The notes under the pieces were generated by a model. It searched no databases. It was not told the origin of the DNA and saw only the letters and a list, made by a program, of their open reading frames with translations. DNA of 64,000 nucleotides from SGZJ01 sp949372955 (lineage in GTDB: Bacteria > Bacteroidota > Bacteroidia > Flavobacteriales > Flavobacteriaceae), in contig CASIAX010000005.1 in the NCBI GenBank assembly GCA_949372955.1, positions 1 through 64,000 on the forward strand. Reading direction: 5' to 3'. This document shows positions 1-6,229 of this stretch, in pieces; the stretch's first letter is position 1, and the number at the start of each line of letters is the position of its first letter. Position numbers and translations under genes: made by a program.

Positions 1-1272
1 GGAGTTCTGAAAACTACTATTTAATTTTAATTGCATATAGTATTTTAGTGTCTTTAGGTCTAGTAATGATATTGTTGTTTTTGAGAAAGTATAAAAAGGA
101 ACTTTACCAAAATAACAACAAACTAACATTTATATACTTCAACATAGTCTTAATGATTGGAGTTACTACTTTAGTTGTAAACTTGAATTCATCATATGTT
201 TATGTAATACCAATATGTATTCTTCCATTAATTCTAAAGGCCTTTTTTGATTCTAGAACTTCATTTTTCGTACATGTAGTCACAATACTACTAATTGGCT
301 TTATAGTACCAAATAACTTTGAATATATATTTTTAAATATAATTGCAGGAATAGTAATAATACTATCAGTTTCAGATCTTTATAAAAGAGCAAACTTATT
401 TATTGCTGTCAGTCAAATTACTGCTATTTACATAGTAGCTTATTTCTCCTTTTTTGTAATCTATGAAGGAGGTATTGAATTTATCAAACTTGAAAATTTT
501 ATTTTATTCATCTTATGTGGATTAGCTACATTGTTTGTACATCCGCTGATTTATATTTATGAAAAAGTCTTTGGTTTAGTTTCAGATGTTTCATTATTAG
601 AGCTTTCAGACACAAATTCTAAGTTCTTAGAAGTTGCTATCGAGAAAGCCCCAGGAACTTTTAATCATTCTTTGAAGGTAGCTAATTTAGCGGAAGCTGC
701 AGCAAATGAAGTAGGTGCAAATTCATTGTTAGCTAAGGGTAGGGGCTTTGTATCATGATATTGGAAAAATGAACAATCCTTCTTATTTTTCAGAAAACCA
801 ACTAACAGGAGTAAATCCTCACGATGATTTAACTCCTAAAGAAAGTGTTCGAATAATTTTAGATCATGTAATAGAAGGGATTGAAATTGCCAGAAAATAT
901 AATATTCCAGACAGAGTTATTGATTTTATAAGAACTCATCATGGTACTAGTTTAGTCTATTATTTTTATAATAAAGACTTAAACTAGAAATTAAACCATG
1001 ATGAAAAGGAATATATGTATCAAGGTCCAAAGCCTTTTTCAAAAGAAACAGCAATTGTAATGATGTGTGATGGGGTAGAGGCAGCATCTAAAAGTTTAAA
1101 AATCCTGATTTTATAAAAATCAATGAATTTGTAAATCTCATATCCATAAACAAATTAGTAGTAATCAGTTTATTAATGCTAATATTACTTTTAAAGAAAT
1201 TGAAGTAATTAAAAAAGTGCTTATGAATAAGTTATTAATATTTTTCATATTAGAATTGAGTATCCGCAGTAA
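1..1272 (+). pseudogene. 7TM-HD phosphohydrolase (PgpH/YqfF-like), C-terminal part, multiply frameshifted
   Basis: The gene enters from the left edge. Hydrophobic segments run to about base 560 and are followed by an HD metal-dependent phosphohydrolase domain with NHSLKVANL, YHDIGKM, THHG and VMMCDGVEA. This architecture matches 7TM-HD cyclic-di-AMP phosphodiesterases of the membrane. The frame is broken repeatedly. An extra G near 738 separates NSLLAK from YHDIGKM. A TAG at 985-987 follows YNKDLN. Shifts lie near 1100 (SKSLK to NPDFIKINEF) and near 1145, and another near 1240 leads to IEYPQ and the stop at 1270-1272. The C-terminus is still readable across frames, so decay or base errors are recent. 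The assignment to the family is firm; whether the gene is truly dead depends on sequence accuracy. Confidence 0.8.
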
Positions 1273-1297
1273 TAATCAAAAAATTTTAAATAAATAC

Positions 1298-1328
1298 TTG
1301 CGTTGTTTAAGATGAAAAGTTACATTTG
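1298..1328 (+). promoter_or_regulatory. Bacteroidota-type promoter of the tRNA operon
   Basis: TTG at 1298-1300 and TACATTTG at 1321-1328 are 20 nt apart, matching the Bacteroidota pattern TTG - spacer - TAnnTTTG. Transcription would start a few bases later, about 30 nt before tRNA-Ser. No other gene lies between, so this should drive the three-tRNA transcript. Confidence 0.65.
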
Positions 1329-1364
1329 CAACCGCATAAAATTGTTGAACATATTTTATCAATT

Positions 1365-1453
1365 GGAGAGGTGCCTGAGTGGCCGAAAGGAGCGGTTTGC
1401 TAAATCGTCGTAGGTGGAAACATTTACCCAGGGTTCGAATCCCTGTCTCTCCG
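1365..1453 (+). tRNA. tRNA-Ser (anticodon GCT)
   Basis: A class II tRNA of 89 nt. The acceptor stem GGAGAGG pairs with TCTCTCC, the anticodon loop is TTGCTAA, there is a long variable arm, and the T arm carries GGTTCGAATCC. The anticodon GCT reads AGC and AGT. CCA is not encoded. It is the first of three tRNAs in one transcript. Confidence 0.95.
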
Positions 1454-1459
1454 ACGCTA

Positions 1460-1534
1460 CGGGGTGTAGCGTAGCCCGGTTATCGCGCCGCGTTTGGGAC
1501 GCGGAGGTCGCAGGTTCGAATCCTGCCACCCCGA
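1460..1534 (+). tRNA. tRNA-Pro (anticodon TGG)
   Basis: The acceptor stem CGGGGTG pairs with CACCCCG. The anticodon loop TTTGGGA gives anticodon TGG, and the T arm carries GGTTCGAATCC. The length is 75 nt without an encoded CCA. It starts 6 nt after tRNA-Ser. Confidence 0.95.
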
Positions 1535-1564
1535 CACAGTTGTACGTAGCAACTATAAAACTAC

Positions 1565-1638
1565 GGGCTCTTAGCTCAGCTGGATAGAGCACCTCCCTTC
1601 TAAGGAGGCGGTCGAAGGTTCGAATCCTTCAGGGCTCA
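1565..1638 (+). tRNA. tRNA-Arg (anticodon TCT), island integration target
   Basis: The 74-nt cloverleaf has acceptor GGGCTCT pairing with AGGGCTC through wobbles, anticodon loop CTTCTAA (anticodon TCT, reading AGA/AGG) and T arm GGTTCGAATCC. From base 1585 to the 3' end and beyond, it is duplicated exactly at 5476. This intact copy keeps the whole tRNA and sits at the left end of an integrated element. Confidence 0.95.
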
Positions 1639-1692
1639 CTTAAAACCTTACCTTAATTGGTAGGGTTTTTTTGTTTTTTAACAGATAGTTTA
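1585..1692 (+). repeat. Left attachment-site repeat (attL), 108 bp
   Basis: Bases 1585-1692 are identical to 5476-5583. The repeat covers the tRNA-Arg from its D arm to its 3' end, then the intrinsic terminator, and ends with ACAGATAGTTTA. The sequences diverge immediately outside. A perfect direct repeat of a tRNA 3' part around an integrase gene is the signature of site-specific integration into a tRNA gene. Confidence 0.9.
1642..1672 (+). terminator. Intrinsic terminator of the tRNA operon
   Basis: AAAACCTTACC and GGTAGGGTTTT form an 11-bp stem with one G-T pair around the loop TTAATT. A run of T follows directly. The hairpin begins 4 nt after tRNA-Arg and is duplicated at 5533. Confidence 0.85.
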
Positions 1693-1720
1693 CCCATTAA
1701 TAATACAGAAGTTATAATCA

Positions 1721-2435
1721 GCTCCAGTACTTTGATTAAATATACCACATACTATTAAACGGTGCAGTTGTCGTTAGGTTTAGATCAGTGAAATCACACA
1801 GTAATAGTGACAGATCAATTGACAGACATGGGAGTTCAAGTCGACTGCTGTAGCAGTTTTCTCAACAACGCTTTGCCTCCAAAGCTACTGAGGCTTGTTT
1901 AGTCCCTGTAGTTTTTGTACATAGCTAAGCACTGTTATGTATAAAAACGAATGCTTGACTCTGAAAAAGGTAAACCTGTAAATATGAGTTAACTAATAAG
2001 GACCTGACAATCGTTACCTGTACCTGTTCAATAGAAAAAAGTATAGCTAAATAATTATCAGACCACCAAAGAATAATACTTGAGGAAGATACTTACCTGA
2101 AAAAACTGCAGATAAAATCTAGGAAGATAAGTAATTACTGAATACAGGAGTATTTTTAATATGTTCCATAAATCCGTAAATATATGATATCAAAAGTAAG
2201 CAACCCTCGGTCAGACGTTCAAGAATACAGTAGTTACACTAGACCAATAGCGTATGAAGATCAACAGGAAATAAGGATGGAGTTGTAAGAACTAAAGGCA
2301 CGTCCTAAGGTAAACTAACTTGAGTGACGATCACAACCAAAGCTATCTAGTATAATCCGCGGCAGGCTAACTAGACCATCTCTTGGACTTCGAGACTATG
2401 TCTAAGTCAGAAAGACTAAAACTTATACAACTAGG
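1721..2435. repeat. Cassette-like repeat unit 1 of the island
   Basis: The left border (1721-1808, best conserved from 1764) resembles 2666-2761, ending in TCACACAGTAATAGT in both. The right border (2185-2384) resembles 3107-3290 and shares GTTACACTAGACCAATAGCG, CGATCACAACCAAA and CCGCGGCAG. A diverged 37-bp element follows at about 2396-2435. The centre (1809-2184) has no counterpart in unit 2 and no long open frame. Composition is richer in G and C than the flanking host DNA. Function is unknown; it may be non-coding or structured RNA. Confidence 0.7.
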
Positions 2436-2665
2436 ACGGCCGTATATAGTTACTAAACCTCAAATAGAAGAACCTGTGCAGCAAGAACAAAAGTTATCGA
2501 ATAGAAATTATCGACAGTACTACGGTAAATACAAGGATCGTCGCCTTGGACACAAATGCCACTAGAGATTCAATCGTTTTATCAAAGGACTAGGAGCGTG
2601 GCTATGCTTCTGCTAGAGGAGGAGTAAGCAGACCCAAGGTTACAAAGGTGGTCTATATCTAACCA
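2436..2665. other. Inter-unit spacer with a doubtful 60-codon frame
   Basis: This stretch separates the two repeat units. A rightward frame, 2383-2565, could encode 60 residues beginning MDFETMSKSERLKL and ending rich in Y, K and R. It has no recognisable domain, no clear ribosome site, and starts inside the unit 1 right border, so I do not call it a gene. Nothing else is evident. Confidence 0.3.
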
Positions 2666-3330
2666 GCTCCAATAGACCTGTGGGATACAAGGACTATACG
2701 ATAACTGGATGGGGCAGTCGCTCGTTAGGTCTAGCATCTAGTGGACTCACACAGTAATAGTAGAAGGAGTATTGATCATCATTGCTATTGGACTTACTTC
2801 TTTCGCAATTGGACCAATGTCATACAGATGAAATAGGAAAATAATGCAGATCCGCCGATAATTCCAAGCCAGCAATATGCCTTTACTTTCTATGCAAAGT
2901 TATCTAACAATAAACGTCCAAACAGCTATTACGACACGCAAATATCGACTTTATGGGATCCCCATTGGATTCATAATGGTAGACTTCGTTTGTATTTGGC
3001 GATGGAGGAAAAGGTATTCGCTTGGTCTAATAGACCTAGAGTACAGATCTGGAAAAGAATACAGAGAACTAGGATGAGCGATGCGGTCTCATGACGCTAA
3101 AGAGGGTGATATTAAAAATACGCAACCCTAGAGACGCAATAATACAGAGTTACACTAGACCAATAGCGTATAAGGATCACATTTTATTGGATGGAGTTGT
3201 TATTATAAAATTTAAGTAATAAGGTAAATAAATTGAGTACGATCACAACCAAACTTTAATAACCGCGGCAGACTAACTAAACCATATCTTCTACAGATAA
3301 TTTAAGTAAAAACTAAATGTTGTAAATTGG
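2666..3330. repeat. Cassette-like repeat unit 2 of the island
   Basis: Ends match unit 1 (left 2666-2761, right 3107-3290, then the 37-bp element at 3294-3330), with the copies spaced by about 906 to 945 bp. The centre (2762-3106) is unrelated to that of unit 1. It holds two overlapping rightward open frames, 2877-3077 and a start-less 2837-3094, plus a short hydrophobic run (VLIIIAIGLTSFAIG) encoded near 2770-2815. None has a recognisable domain. The pattern of shared ends and swapped centres is visible directly; its meaning is inference. Confidence 0.7.
3294..3330 (+). repeat. 37-bp element, copy A
   Basis: Bases 3294-3330 match 3855-3891 at 35 of 37 positions. Copy A ends 2 bp before the stop codon of the leftward membrane-protein gene. 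Its first 11 bases, CAGATAATTTA, differ by one base from the end of the 108-bp att repeat. A weaker third relative lies at about 2396-2435. Confidence 0.8.
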
Positions 3331-3332
3331 CA

Positions 3333-3761
3333 CTATTCTTTTCTAAAAAAACTTACTTTTAGTTTACTCCCACCAATTATTAAAGCTGCTGTGATTATTA
3401 TTATGTTTTTAATGATGTATTGCCCTTCTAAAGTAGGCAAAAAGGGATTTGAATTTTGAAAAGTGACTTCAGGAAGAATAATTAGTGGTAAAAATGTTCC
3501 AGTCATTTGTAAAAGCAGTAACAACATTGCAACTAAAGTAGTCCTTTTAAACAAAAACAAAATTGCAATTAAGACTTCCCAGTAACCAATAATGATGGTC
3601 CAACTTTCAGCCTCAAAGAATGGCATCCAATAAACAGTATCAATAACAAGATTTTGAGCTGGTGAAAGATTAATTATTTTCAAAAACCCAAACCAAAAGA
3701 AAATTACAAATAATGGAATTCTTACTAAATAGTCGTTTGTATTAAATTTATACATAAACAT
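3333..3761 (-). CDS. Small four-helix membrane protein, DoxX/DUF417-like
   Basis: The 142-residue product has about four hydrophobic segments (near residues 12-30, 50-70, 74-96 and 115-132). It ends in a stretch GQYIIKNIIIITAALIIGG that resembles DoxX/DUF417-type integral membrane proteins. The reaction or partner is unknown. The gene stands alone, leftward, between two 37-bp direct repeats (3294-3330 and 3855-3891), as if it had been added to the island as a unit. Two close ATG codons (residues 1 and 3) leave the start uncertain by two codons. Codon use is A+T-rich like the host, unlike the repeat units to its left. Confidence 0.6.
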   Translation of the reverse strand: MFMYKFNTNDYLVRIPLFVIFFWFGFLKIINLSPAQNLVIDTVYWMPFFEAESWTIIIGYWEVLIAILFLFKRTTLVAMLLLLLQMTGTFLPLIILPEVTFQNSNPFLPTLEGQYIIKNIIIITAALIIGGSKLKVSFFRKE

Positions 3762-3854
3762 TTTTTAAACAAAGCTATAGCATATTTAAAAAACAGAAGT
3801 TAAAATAAACATAAAAATATTATAAAAATCCTTTAACCACGTACAGGTCTTGTT

Positions 3855-3891
3855 CAGATAGTTTAAGTAAAAACTAAATTTTGTAAATTGG
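3855..3891 (+). repeat. 37-bp element, copy B
   Basis: Near-identical to copy A (two mismatches). It starts with CAGATAGTTTA, exactly the last 11 bases of both att repeats (1682-1692 and 5573-5583). It ends 3 bp before the ATG of the lipoprotein gene, so it also forms that gene's immediate leader. The 30 bp upstream (TAACCACG, TCTTGTTCAGATA) look like a shortened version of the right border of the repeat units. Confidence 0.8.
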
Positions 3892-3894
3892 AAT

Positions 3895-4347
3895 ATGAAA
3901 AAACTACTCTTACTCTCCGCTTTATTAATCTTCACTTGTTCAAGTGATGATGATAATAACATTGCTGGTTGTACAGATTCTGGTGCTGTAAACTATAACC
4001 CTTCTGCTTCTCAAAGTGACGGAAATTGCCAATATTCAGTTACTGGTAACTGGGGATGTACTTCCTTCATCATTGACGGAATTAATGTTTTAGCCTTTTA
4101 TTATTTTGACCTTTTAATTTACGAGGATGGTGCTTACATATTTAATACCGAAGATATAGATGGATTACAAGCGTCAGATTCAGGTGTTGCTAATTATGAC
4201 CCTAATACTAACAGCTTAATACTAATCTCTGATGATGGCTCAGTTGAAAATTGGAATGTAACCTATTTAGATGGGCTATCTTTAAATATGAATATTAATA
4301 TGGATGGAAGAGTAGGCCCAGCTACTTCTGAGTGGATTAAATATTAA
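3895..4347 (+). CDS. Lipoprotein with GCTD..A.NYN motif
   Basis: The 150-residue protein starts with a lipoprotein signal peptide (MKKLLLLSALLIFTC, lipid-modified Cys at residue 15) followed by SSDDD, typical of Bacteroidota surface lipoproteins. Residues 25-47 carry the GCTDSGAVNYNP...DGNCQY motif often found in flavobacterial secreted and surface proteins. The rest is rich in D, N and S and may be a lipocalin-like fold; no catalytic residues are evident. It begins 3 bp after a 37-bp repeat, and its stop overlaps the tail of the opposing integrase gene. It is island cargo of unknown role. Confidence 0.75.
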   Translation: MKKLLLLSALLIFTCSSDDDNNIAGCTDSGAVNYNPSASQSDGNCQYSVTGNWGCTSFIIDGINVLAFYYFDLLIYEDGAYIFNTEDIDGLQASDSGVANYDPNTNSLILISDDGSVENWNVTYLDGLSLNMNINMDGRVGPATSEWIKY

Positions 4348-5418
4348 ACCATAGGCATATCCTCTTCTTTTAATTCAGCTATTTCTAAACCTCTTAAGTA
4401 GGTTAAACTTACATTTATAGATGAATGACCCATTGCTTTCTGTAGCTTGGTTAATGAACCTGTTCTTTTAAAGATTTCTATAGCACCAGAGTGTCTAAAT
4501 GAGTATAGTGTTTGTCCTTGTTCAATCATATTAGATTGCTTCTTAAAACGACTCCAAAGTGTCTTAAAATAGTCTTTGTTTAAAGGTTGCTGTCTTCCAG
4601 AAAAGATATTATTATTTAAATCTCCTTTTGTCAGGATCTCACGTATGTATCTAGGCACAGGAACTATTCTATTTCTTCCAGATTTATTTCTATTACCTGA
4701 TAAATTAATAAAGTTAAGGTCATCAGAAAAGTCACTCCAAGTAAGTTCTCTAATCTCACGATGAGGTCTTAAAAGACATCCATAAGTCATTAAACAACAA
4801 AGGTGTAAATTTTCACTAAACAACTTTATTTCATCTAACATCTCTTTAATATTCAAATAAGGCTTATGTAGTTTAGCTTTAGTTTTTTTAGACTTTATTC
4901 CCTCTGCATGGATTACCATCCATTCCAAGATTTATAGCTTCATTTATAAGCACATTTAGGTGTCTTTTAATGTGTTATACGAAACACCCGAAGTGTACTG
5001 ATTTAAGAAGGAAACAACTTCTTTAGAAGTGATGATTTTTAGACCTTGTTTCTTTTAGAAAATTTCTATATACAAACCTCAACATTGACTTATACTTTAG
5101 AGAATAATCTCCCTTTAGTTTATTGTTAAGAGCAAGAGTTAAATACTGCACGTCATCAACACAATATTGATTGCTGTTTTCAATAATTAGACTATTAAAA
5201 GATAAACCACTTGTTATAAACTTATAGACTTCTGCAGCCAACAAACTACCCATCTCTAATCTCTTTTCTATTGGAAATGAATTTGGATAGATTTCACAAT
5301 TAATCTTTTTACCATTAAACAACCTATACCTTTTGTTGTTTAGATAAAATGTAACATAAATTCTTTGTTTAGAATCGAACTTAACTTTAGGATATTTGAC
5401 CTTCATTTTGACAGACAT
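4344..5418 (-). pseudogene. Tyrosine recombinase (integrase), frameshifted
   Basis: The N-terminal piece (5023-5418) carries an arm-binding and SAM-like region. The C-terminal piece (4344-4928) carries the catalytic domain, with the first Arg in CLLRPHREIRELTW, YSFRHSGA as box II (Tyr in the usual His position, common in Bacteroidota integrases), then MGHSSINVSLTYLR with His and nucleophile Tyr. Between them the expected chain continues in other frames: KKQGLKIITSKEVVSFL, then LKRHLNVLINEAINLGMDG, then GIKSKKTKAKLHKPY. Frame changes are therefore needed near 5050, 4965 and 4905. All catalytic residues remain. The gene adjoins attR and has a palindrome just upstream. Possible starts are ATG 5418 or ATG 5406. 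Confidence 0.85.
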
Positions 5419-5420
5419 TT

Positions 5421-5442
5421 GACAGATTAATATTTATCTGTC
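5421..5442. promoter_or_regulatory. Palindrome upstream of the integrase gene
   Basis: GACAGAT at 5421-5427 and ATCTGTC at 5436-5442 form a near-perfect 22-bp palindrome (20 of 22 symmetric). It lies 3 bp upstream of the integrase start and 34 bp from attR. TTTGACAGA also occurs just before it as a partial direct repeat. It could be an operator for integrase autoregulation or an integrase arm site. Confidence 0.45.
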
Positions 5443-5475
5443 TTTAAGTAACTTATTGTCAATATGTTATGTGGT

Positions 5476-5583
5476 TAGAGCACCTCCCTTCTAAGGAGGC
5501 GGTCGAAGGTTCGAATCCTTCAGGGCTCACTTAAAACCTTACCTTAATTGGTAGGGTTTTTTTGTTTTTTAACAGATAGTTTA
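5476..5583 (+). repeat. Right attachment-site repeat (attR), 108 bp
   Basis: An exact copy of 1585-1692. It contains the tRNA-Arg from the D arm onward, so the anticodon, variable and T arms are present but the 5' acceptor strand is missing. The partial tRNA cannot fold and is not expected to function. Divergence resumes after ACAGATAGTTTA. Confidence 0.9.
5533..5563 (+). terminator. Duplicated tRNA-Arg terminator in attR
   Basis: The same 11-bp stem and T run as at 1642-1672, carried within the 108-bp repeat. It now follows only a partial tRNA and may insulate the island from the downstream host genes. Confidence 0.7.
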
Positions 5584-5599
5584 ACAACTGATAATGATA

Positions 5600-5674
5600 C
5601 TAAAGGTTAAATACTTTTGCAGCTGTATAAATGATTATGAAAATAACAATAAACCACCAGTACTTTTTAAGCAT
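5600..5674 (-). CDS. Possible 24-residue membrane peptide
   Basis: A leftward frame encodes MLKKYWWFIVIFIIIYTAAK plus four residues: a positively charged start, one hydrophobic helix and a short tail. It sits 65 bp downstream of the OsmC-family gene on the same strand and just outside attR. Short hydrophobic frames arise easily in A+T-rich DNA, so this is only a candidate. A TACTTTTG promoter-like box lies on the opposite strand nearby. Confidence 0.2.
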   Translation of the reverse strand: MLKKYWWFIVIFIIIYTAAKVFNL

Positions 5675-5738
5675 ATAATTAGTCCATTTATTTGCACCCT
5701 ACATAATAACAATATTTTAAATTTAAAGATGATGATGA

Positions 5739-6146
5739 TTAACTTAAATATGTAAACGAAATATCTTTTTCTGTTTTTTCTGATAAGGAATGATGTACTG
5801 GACAATTATTAGCAGCTTTTTGTAAAATACTTCTGGTTTTTAAATCGTACTTTTTCGGAAAGGTTAAATTGATTTCAATTTTGATAATTCTCCTTGGATT
5901 ATTTCCCATCGTTTTTTTAACAATTGCTATAGTATTTTTAATATCAACATTATTTTTTTCCACAGCAATTGCCATAATAGTTAGGATACAACTTGCTAAA
6001 GCAGAACAAACCATATCAGTTGGTGAAAATGTTTCTCCAAGTCCGTGGTTGTCTTTTGGAGCATCTGTACTTATTTTAGATCCAGAATCTAAATGAGTAG
6101 CAGTTGTTCTTAAGTCTCCTTGGTATTTGATTTCAAGTGTGTTCAT
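5739..6146 (-). CDS. OsmC family peroxiredoxin-like protein
   Basis: The 135-residue length is that of the small OsmC/YhfA family of cytoplasmic thiol peroxidases acting on organic hydroperoxides. Cys53 in ALASCILTIM and Cys115 in NNCPVHHSL sit in the two family motifs, and ETFSPTDMV precedes the first as usual. It reads leftward as the first host gene right of the island, with 84 bp separating it from kbl. No operon partner is evident. Confidence 0.85.
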   Translation of the reverse strand: MNTLEIKYQGDLRTTATHLDSGSKISTDAPKDNHGLGETFSPTDMVCSALASCILTIMAIAVEKNNVDIKNTIAIVKKTMGNNPRRIIKIEINLTFPKKYDLKTRSILQKAANNCPVHHSLSEKTEKDISFTYLS

Positions 6147-6229
6147 AATAAATAATATGTTTTCAATTTAAAAATACAATAGTTGATGAATATATAACTA
6201 TAATACCTCACGGATAATCAGCTTAGTTT

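Larger units (their letters stand above)
1585..5583. mobile_element. Integrated island in tRNA-Arg (3.9 kb)
   Basis: Two identical 108-bp direct repeats, one completing tRNA-Arg, bound this segment. Inside are a leftward tyrosine-recombinase gene next to the right repeat, a rightward lipoprotein gene, a leftward small membrane-protein gene, and about 1.6 kb (1693-3332) of repeated DNA whose base and codon use differ from the flanks. No replication, mobilisation or capsid genes are visible, so this is a minimal integrative element or a remnant. Its integrase reading frame is broken, which suggests it is now fixed unless another recombinase acts on it. Confidence 0.85.

Noticed and set aside
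1359..1592. Leftward 77-codon frame over the tRNA cluster
   Set aside because: It lies entirely on the complement of three tRNA genes; translated tRNA complements give the VAGFEPAT and RQGFEPW patterns seen here, a well-known annotation artefact.
2383..2565. Rightward 60-codon frame in the island
   Set aside because: It starts inside a repeat border, has no domain or ribosome site, and crosses the diverged 37-bp element; retained only as a doubtful frame.
4500..4530. Loss of catalytic His in integrase box II (YSFRH)
   Set aside because: Tyr in place of the first His is common in active Bacteroidota tyrosine recombinases, so it is not evidence of inactivation.
5476..5529. Second tRNA-Arg
   Set aside because: The 5' acceptor strand and most of the D arm are missing; it is the att copy of the 3' part.
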